A stretch of DNA of 64,000 nucleotides. Origin: Bactrocera neohumeralis. Its lineage: Eukaryota; Arthropoda; Insecta; Diptera; Tephritidae. Position numbers and translations under genes: made by a program. The stretch lies in NCBI RefSeq assembly GCF_024586455.1, contig NW_026089624.1:11375341-11439340 (forward strand), in the 5' to 3' direction. Under the pieces are notes generated by a model. That model saw only the letters and a program-made list of their open reading frames with translations. It was not told where the DNA came from and ran no database searches. The stretch's first letter is position 1. Every line of letters begins with the position of its first letter. Positions 60,501-64,000 of the stretch are shown here, piece by piece.

Positions 60501-63291
60501 CAACACTACTCTTTTTCGCTTGGACATTGTAAACTTCTAACACAAAAAGGCAGACAAAAATAAGAGACAACCTTTCAGTTGAACGCTATCTAAGAAAATG
60601 AATCTATAACAAACACTATCCCGCAAACAAATGAAAGCGGGAGTACCCATAACACGATCAGACGCGAAAATAAACTTGTCGTAACATGTATCATTGCACC
60701 GTTAAAACATTTTCAAATTGACAATTAGAGCCGAGACGAATGAGTCCGGATAATCGGATATTCGGATAATCGGTGTTCGGATAATCGGGATTCTACTGTA
60801 TAACTTCGGTTGCGTTGCAAGTTTTCATGTTTTTCTTTTTGTCAATAACGTGTTATAAAATGTACAACAATATTAAATTGAAGCGATATTGTAAATCGAT
60901 TGAGAAGTTTAAATTATTTCAATTTGTTTATAACAATTGTTTATAACTTTTGTAATAACGTTTTTCCTGTCAATAAAAAATTGAAATAGGAAGAGAAAGT
61001 CATTAACGATAGCTGTTTTAAAAATGAGCAAGATCGATGCTATCCATCCTGAGAAAATAAATAAATTGTAAACTCATGCAAAAAAAAGTTTATAACAATA
61101 ACTTGAAAAATAATTGAAATTTTGGAAAATTGTTCAAGTTGTATTTTTTATTTATTGTTGTGAACTGAAAAACGTTTATTCGACGTTAAAAGCTCGACCG
61201 TCAAAAAAATGTTGGTACACTTGAGAAATTTTGACTCATAACCAATTGTAAACTAGGCAAAGCTAGAAATATTTTTTTAGGGTGATCTATGACTTAAAAA
61301 TCGGTGGTTCAGCAAAATTTGTTTGCAAAGCAACCCACCTCAAGATGCAATTATTAATGAAATTTTGTTCTTAATCGAGTATTGATCCGTCACTCTGTCT
61401 GATTCTGTCAGTTCGATTCATGTCCACGAATTGAACCGTTCTATCAGCGATAGAGAACAACTTTGAATCACTTACGATCAGCTTATACATGATTTGGTTA
61501 TGAACGTTCGTTTTAGCAGAAAATAACCGTAAATTATTCAAACTCATACTTAAATGATTGAAATGTTAGGCAACGTTCGGGTTGTATATCATCTCCTATA
61601 CACTGATTTACTCGTGCACTTCTGTTCTATTTCAAATACACACATATGTATGCACACATATAATATGCTGACAGATGTTTTTACGCATCGAAAATTTGTA
61701 ACATGCGCACTTGTTCAAAGCTCATACATGTTTTGCCACACATGATTCAAATCAATCTAGCAGAAAATTTGCCGTACTCGTAGCTTGAACACAGTCACAC
61801 ATTCGTTAGATTCAAGCAATCGTCGCAACGCTATGAACTGANNNNNNNNNNNNNNNNNNNNNNNNNNNNNNNNNNNNNNNNNNNNNNNNNNNNNNNNNNN
61901 NNNNNNNNNNNNNNNNNNNNNNNNNNNNNNNNNNNNNNNNNATTTTTGTTTTGTCAACACCTGAATGTATTTATCCGGCTTTGATACTTGCAAATTTTGG
62001 GAATATAATACAATTGGTTACACTAAAACTCAGGACTTCTTTACTTGTTTTGTCCTATTTTTTAGCGATTTTGTTCCAGAAAATAATTTGCCATTGGGCA
62101 TTGATGTTTATCGTGACCGTATGTTTATTACCACACCTCGTTGGAAGGACGGAGTACCATCAAGTCTCAACTATTTGCCGTATCCGCCCAAAGAACGCAG
62201 TCCAGCCTTACGCCCCTATCCAGATTGGAGCGTCCATAGCAGTGTCAAGGAACTTAACTGTGGTAAACTTATTTCGGTATATCGTTCCTCAATAGACTCT
62301 TGTGGTCGCTTGTGGGTTATTGATTCGGGCATAGTTAATGCAACAGTTAAATTAAACCAGATTTGTCCACCAAAAATTGTGGCTTTTGATTTAGCTACCG
62401 ATAAAATGATTGTAAGCTTTACGCTGCCGACGGACCAAGTAAAAGAAGATTCTTTGCATTCGAATATTTTGGCCGATATTCAAGACAATCAGTGCGAAGA
62501 TGCCTACATTTATGTAACAGATGTGTGGCGCTTTGGTATTGTCGTATACAGTTTGTCTAAAAATATTAGTTGGCGTGTAACTAATTACAACTTCAATCCC
62601 AACCCTATAGCATCCGATTTTAATGTTTATGGATTAAATTTTCAATGGTTGGATGGCGTTTTTGGCATGAGCCTTTCGAATCAAGCAACGTCTTCGTGTG
62701 GTGATCGCATATTATATTTCCATCCAATGGCGAGTTTTAAGGTAAAAATATATACGGTTTACTTTTTTGATACTAAATTACTGATTTTATATTTATTTTT
62801 TGAAGGAATTTGCTATTTCGACCAGATTGTTGCGTGACGAAAAACTATGGCCAACAAGCGCTCAAAAACTATCAAAATACTTCGTTGAAGTTGGCGATCG
62901 CGGAGATCTTGGACAGTCATCTGCAGCAGGTATTGCACGCAATGGGATAATGTTTTATACGCAGGTTCATCGGGATAATGTAGCTTGTTGGGATACCACT
63001 AAGCCATATGTGCGTGGCAATTTGGCGATGTTGTTAAGTAGAGGACAAAAACTGATACAATTTCCCAATGATTTGAAAGTAGACCAAGAAGAAGAGCAAG
63101 GAGTATGGGTGATGAGTAATAATCTGCCAATCTATTTGTATGGACAGTTGGATTACAGTGATGTTAACTTTCGTATTTTGCGAGGTGGTGTAAATGATAT
63201 TGTTCGCGGCACTATATGTGACACACAAGTGCAAGAGGCACATTCTAAGATCCCTGTTCTAATCCAGTTACAAGAAGGAGAATGTTATTAA
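48567..63291 (+). CDS. Yellow/MRJP-family secreted protein
   Basis: Exons 48567-48991, 62066-62741 and 62806-63291, all GT-AG and in phase, giving 528 residues. The N-terminus (CFTLVCLVINVLITLTLT) is a signal peptide. EWKYLDFEYPTYAQRQQAI sits just before the first junction, where yellow proteins have their W-K-x-hydrophobic-x-(F/Y)-x-(F/Y)-P block. Then come NNLPLGIDVY, MFITTPRWKDGVPSSLNYLP, CGRLWVIDSG, DAYIYVTDVWRFGIVVYSL and GIARNGIMFYTQV, with paired Cys (ELNC, DSC, QIC, NQC, SSC, VAC). This is the complete MRJP beta-propeller. Family members act in cuticle pigmentation, eggshell or behaviour; which paralogue this is cannot be settled here (yellow-e and yellow-h were considered). The first intron is ~13.07 kb and holds nested transposons plus a 100-N gap; the second is 64 bp. 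Function is inferred from family only. Confidence 0.9.
49221..49773. mobile_element. MITE candidate in yellow intron 1
   Basis: GCGATTCTGTA followed by ACAGTCTCCAGTCCCTAAATTT at the left is mirrored by AGAGACTGGTTACAGAATCC at the right, with an indel inside the arm. AGTCTC / GAGACT motifs recur throughout. No coding capacity. Confidence 0.5.
50130..51120 (-). pseudogene. I-clade LINE ORF2 relic (endonuclease, RNase H)
   Basis: On the minus strand 51120-50920 gives the end of ORF1 (IGIVPNKHSKHSFGKLPVFH) and then the endonuclease start SLWNMKGYITNYQKLILLIK. Around 50640-50590 are NGDFKACSTLWAGIYL-type residues. 50270-50160 gives the RNase H end VFWVPNHQGITGNEHADKIA. The RT core is absent, so the copy is internally deleted. 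Upstream ORF1 lies at 53740-54330, across an inserted repeat element. 49780-50130 shows no clear feature. Confidence 0.6.
51166..53480 (+). repeat. A-array-A' element with expanded 93 bp minisatellite
   Basis: Block A starts at 51166 (GGAAGTCCTCCTGATTAAA) and runs to ~51360. The core is the tandem array below. Inverted A' lies at ~53270-53480 (CTCCCCTATCCGCACATACC). Same layout as copies at 12212, 17590 and 18835, but the monomer is amplified here. It splits an I-clade LINE. Confidence 0.65.
51741..52979 (+). repeat. 93 bp GC-rich hairpin minisatellite, ~13 units
   Basis: Unit starts (CAGAAAGGAGTACT or variant) fall at 51741, 51834, 51927, 52020, 52113, 52206, 52299, 52392, 52485, 52578, 52670, 52763, 52855 and 52946: spacing 93 bp, with 91-92 bp exceptions at the end. 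Each unit carries two stem-loops, AGTACTACGCGAAAGTACT and GCGGCCGAAGGCCGC, and CACCCCGGGTATTCGCTCGA. Because 93 is a multiple of three, both strands show long open frames with a 31-residue repeat; I do not regard these as genes. Units are ~90-97% alike by eye. Confidence 0.95.
53740..54330 (-). pseudogene. I-clade LINE ORF1 (gag-like) with CCHC knuckle
   Basis: The minus strand reads NNIKGTIYAPFLKNILEEIV, then VVLITFDLYTLPSKLFIS, then YIPNPMRCKNCKLLGHTVKH C, a CX2CX4HX4C zinc knuckle. This is the ORF1 layout of I-type LINEs (RRM-like part then knuckles). A stop (V*EY) and frame changes mark it as dead. It is the 5' partner of the ORF2 relic at 50130-51120. Confidence 0.65.
55068..56820 (+). 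repeat. TATACTCTC-family repeat with internal tandem duplication
   Basis: Begins AAGTAAGGAAGGGCTAAG, TTCGGGTGTCACCGAA, TTTTATACTCTC and ends GCGAGAGTATAAAA. The segment from ~55412 to ~56105 is repeated almost exactly at ~56106-56818, joined at an A-run. GACGGACGGACA-type microsatellites occur at 55922-55950 and 56618-56670. Open frames in it (such as those rich in TDGR) are low-complexity artefacts. Confidence 0.8.
57189..58543 (+). pseudogene. Transposase-like pseudogene of the 54778-61237 element
   Basis: Starts MPRANSCCNPLGKKGHKC with a Cys-rich N-terminus (YMCRSC near 57315). An in-frame TAA at 57486-57488 precedes RQSTDFLCDNNPNEENS, a second stop follows TEQFLELL near 57744, and a frameshift lies between. 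From 57752 the frame is open to 58543: EFIITLDFAENYTCQVQN, ISYFSDGAASQYKNK, WHFFATSHGKSACNGIGGTV. The spaced D (LDFAEN), D (SDGAAS) and H/G-rich blocks suggest an RNase H-fold transposase. I recall related proteins only as uncharacterised repetitive proteins of invertebrates. Disabled at its N-terminal half. Confidence 0.6.
58723..60798 (-). mobile_element. Tigger/pogo transposon, structurally intact
   Basis: Termini CAGTAGAATCCCGATTATCC at the left and the inverse GGATAATCGGGATTCTACTG at the right. TA flanks each end (58721-58722, 60799-60800). Length 2076 bp, normal for Tigger. It lies inside the right inverted repeat of the host transposon, whose sequence reads through cleanly when it is removed. 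Extra copies of CGGATAATCG occur just inside the right end. Confidence 0.92.
59028..60527 (-). CDS. Tigger-like transposase, open, 499 residues
   Basis: A DDE transposase of the pogo/Tigger group that would bind the element's ends and cut and paste it. Residues 1-55 form a CENP-B-type helix-turn-helix (SLNDKVKIIKSIKNGESGSK, GVGTSTISDIKK). 75-140 form the second Tc5-type helix-turn-helix (ASCGWLARFKSRHGI). The catalytic domain shows D176 in NADETG, D288 in LLLLDNAPTH and D323 in QPMDQS, so the DDD triad is complete. The acidic C-terminus is typical. The ATG at 60527 opens with the basic MSKRKRV. No stop or frameshift over 1500 bp indicates a recent arrival or conserved copy. It is antisense to the yellow gene whose intron contains it. 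Host-domesticated use is possible but nothing suggests it. Confidence 0.93.
   Translation of the reverse strand: MSKRKRVVLSLNDKVKIIKSIKNGESGSKLAQIYGVGTSTISDIKKNSDAIMKFTCALEKEDGSSQRKVMKKSQNEILENAVYTWFLQKRACGQPISGPLLCEKALDFNQKLGGDNSFKASCGWLARFKSRHGIRELEIQGEKLSANVASANSFVDELKEFLDEKEYDFDFVYNADETGLNWKALPSRSLASHRENAAPGHKVSKDRVTVMVCANANGTHRLPLQLIGKSKNPRCFKNVKIPLTYANQKKAWMNTDIFLTWYENTFIPEGKKFQKDVGKEGDVLLLLDNAPTHPSAETLNRENGKFTVKFLPPNATSILQPMDQSIIETLKRLYRKQLLRRLLTTEDSEIETTLKFFKETNLKDCCYMLVEAWNSVEMQTLKRALNKLLKLTLPNSSIKPHDDFKEITEAMKILSIGEGCDEENIKEWLNCDNEDPGFQILTDEEIIEDLNNNEREDEEDTETGEVCQVPSHAEAFEALDIAFKWFERQDVSDPIQLYN
61842..61941. other. Assembly gap of 100 N
   Basis: Exactly 100 N inside yellow intron 1, the usual placeholder for a gap of unknown length. 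61240-61841 before it is AT-rich without a recognised feature. Confidence 0.99.
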
Positions 63292-63438
63292 GAGTTCAAT
63301 GGCGTTATTATGTCCATAACTATGAATGACAACCAGAAGTATGTCTCTGTTTCGCAATTTTTGACTCTATTATTTGATACGATACTATTAATAACGTAAA
63401 TTAGATGAAATACATACCAATGTAAATAATGGTATTAA

Positions 63439-63444
63439 AATAAA
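63439..63444 (+). promoter_or_regulatory. Polyadenylation signal of the yellow-family gene
   Basis: AATAAA, ~148 bp downstream of the stop. Confidence 0.45.
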
Positions 63445-63479
63445 GTCATTTAGCTATGTCTAAGTAAGCATGTGCCTCA

Positions 63480-64000
63480 GTATTTAAATATATATACTTC
63501 CTGGGTTTCGTTGCTCCCAAATAGTACAGCATCCAGTTAGGGAGTCTTAGTATGGTTGATTTTACAGACAGGACTGAATCAAGGTGTCAAGCGACCCGTG
63601 CCTGGGGTCTCGAACGGTGCTTAGGGATTAAAATATCCTTACATGCGTAGCGGAGGCCATGTGCAAGCGGACATACTTTCCCTTACACTCCTGGGTCTAA
63701 AATGTTAGCCAAAACAATAAAAAATATGTACTTAAAGGAGTCCGGATCTCCAGTATAAAAGCCGAAGGGAGCTAATTATTCCCAGAAGCGAACAGCGTTT
63801 CCTTCGAGTTCAAGAACGGCCAGGGCAAAGACGGAAGCGAAACTTGGTTTTAGAGGTAAGGCTCAAACCAACAAGGGAGTTGAAGCCAATGCTAGCTCCA
63901 GGAAAGCAACAGCACCAGCGGTAGCCGGTTTCAAACCCTGAAGCCAAAGTTTGGCTGCTAAGTAGTGAGAGGAGGAGATGCAAAAAGTGCTGCTGTTAGG
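63480..64000 (+). repeat. Possible 5' region of an R1/LOA-type LINE
   Basis: GC-richer than its surroundings. From ~63790 the plus strand gives basic, Lys/Ser-rich text (GQGKDGSET, GKAQTNKGVEANASSRKATA) with stops between, which suggests the start of a LINE ORF1 running off the window. No firm homology. Confidence 0.3.

Larger units (their letters stand above)
54778..61237 (+). mobile_element. DNA transposon with ~490 bp inverted repeats, twice interrupted
   Basis: The outer termini are GAGTCAAAATTTCTCAAGTG (54778) and its inverse ending 61237. ATAA adjoins both sides as a possible 4 bp target duplication. The left repeat is 54778-55058 plus 56822-57025, split by the TATACTCTC-family repeat. 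The right repeat is 58665-58722 plus 60799-61237, split by a Tigger element. Without these insertions it is ~2.6 kb. Core 57026-58660 encodes a broken transposase. The superfamily is not recognised. Confidence 0.8.

Noticed and set aside
61757..61993. A frame running across the N gap
   Set aside because: It is an artefact of translating N as open sequence.

Overview
This 64 kb window is eukaryotic chromosomal DNA from a higher fly. A true fruit fly (Tephritidae, Bactrocera or Ceratitis type) is my best guess. The grounds are AT-rich intergenic DNA, GT-AG introns of fly type, a yellow-family (MRJP) gene, CAG/CAA-rich low-complexity coding, and repeat families I associate with tephritids. Species and chromosome cannot be fixed from the sequence alone. 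A run of 100 N (61842-61941) shows it is a draft scaffold.

Only two host genes are convincing, both on the + strand. (1) 24922-31505 is a three-exon gene for a ~1846-residue membrane protein with seven hydrophobic segments that resemble the C-terminal domain of the PRRT3/PRRT4 (proline-rich transmembrane) family. (2) 48567-63291 is a three-exon yellow/MRJP-family secreted protein of ~528 residues whose first intron is ~13 kb long and packed with nested transposons. Nothing links the two genes functionally; they are neighbours only.

Almost everything else is mobile DNA in various stages of decay. 241-3962: a Jockey-like LINE (minus strand) with a 2A-like motif and two PHD-like fingers. 4030-4526: a Merlin-type transposase relic. 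4657-6846: a DNA transposon with ~150 bp inverted repeats. 6862-7925: an abundant noncoding repeat. 8185-9160, 12212-12960, 17590-18440 and 18835-19735: four copies of a noncoding element built as block A, a GC-rich monomer and inverted block A'. 9475-11930, 20010-21170, 22603-24032, 38205-38610 and 39610-41540: five copies of one RTE-like LINE. 12953-13530: a Tc1 relic. 13700-15830: a second Jockey-like LINE carrying a nested LINE insertion with a 15 bp target duplication. 41545-46630: two LINEs with RNase H domains.

Inside the yellow intron an I-clade LINE is split by an element holding about thirteen copies of a 93 bp hairpin minisatellite. Next comes a ~2.6 kb transposon with ~490 bp terminal inverted repeats. 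Its left repeat is broken by a duplicated noncoding repeat and its right repeat by an intact Tigger/pogo transposon (58723-60798) with a 499-residue open transposase and TA target duplication. The window is therefore best read as two host genes in a transposon graveyard, with one or two elements that look young. I saw no rRNA, tRNA or CRISPR feature.
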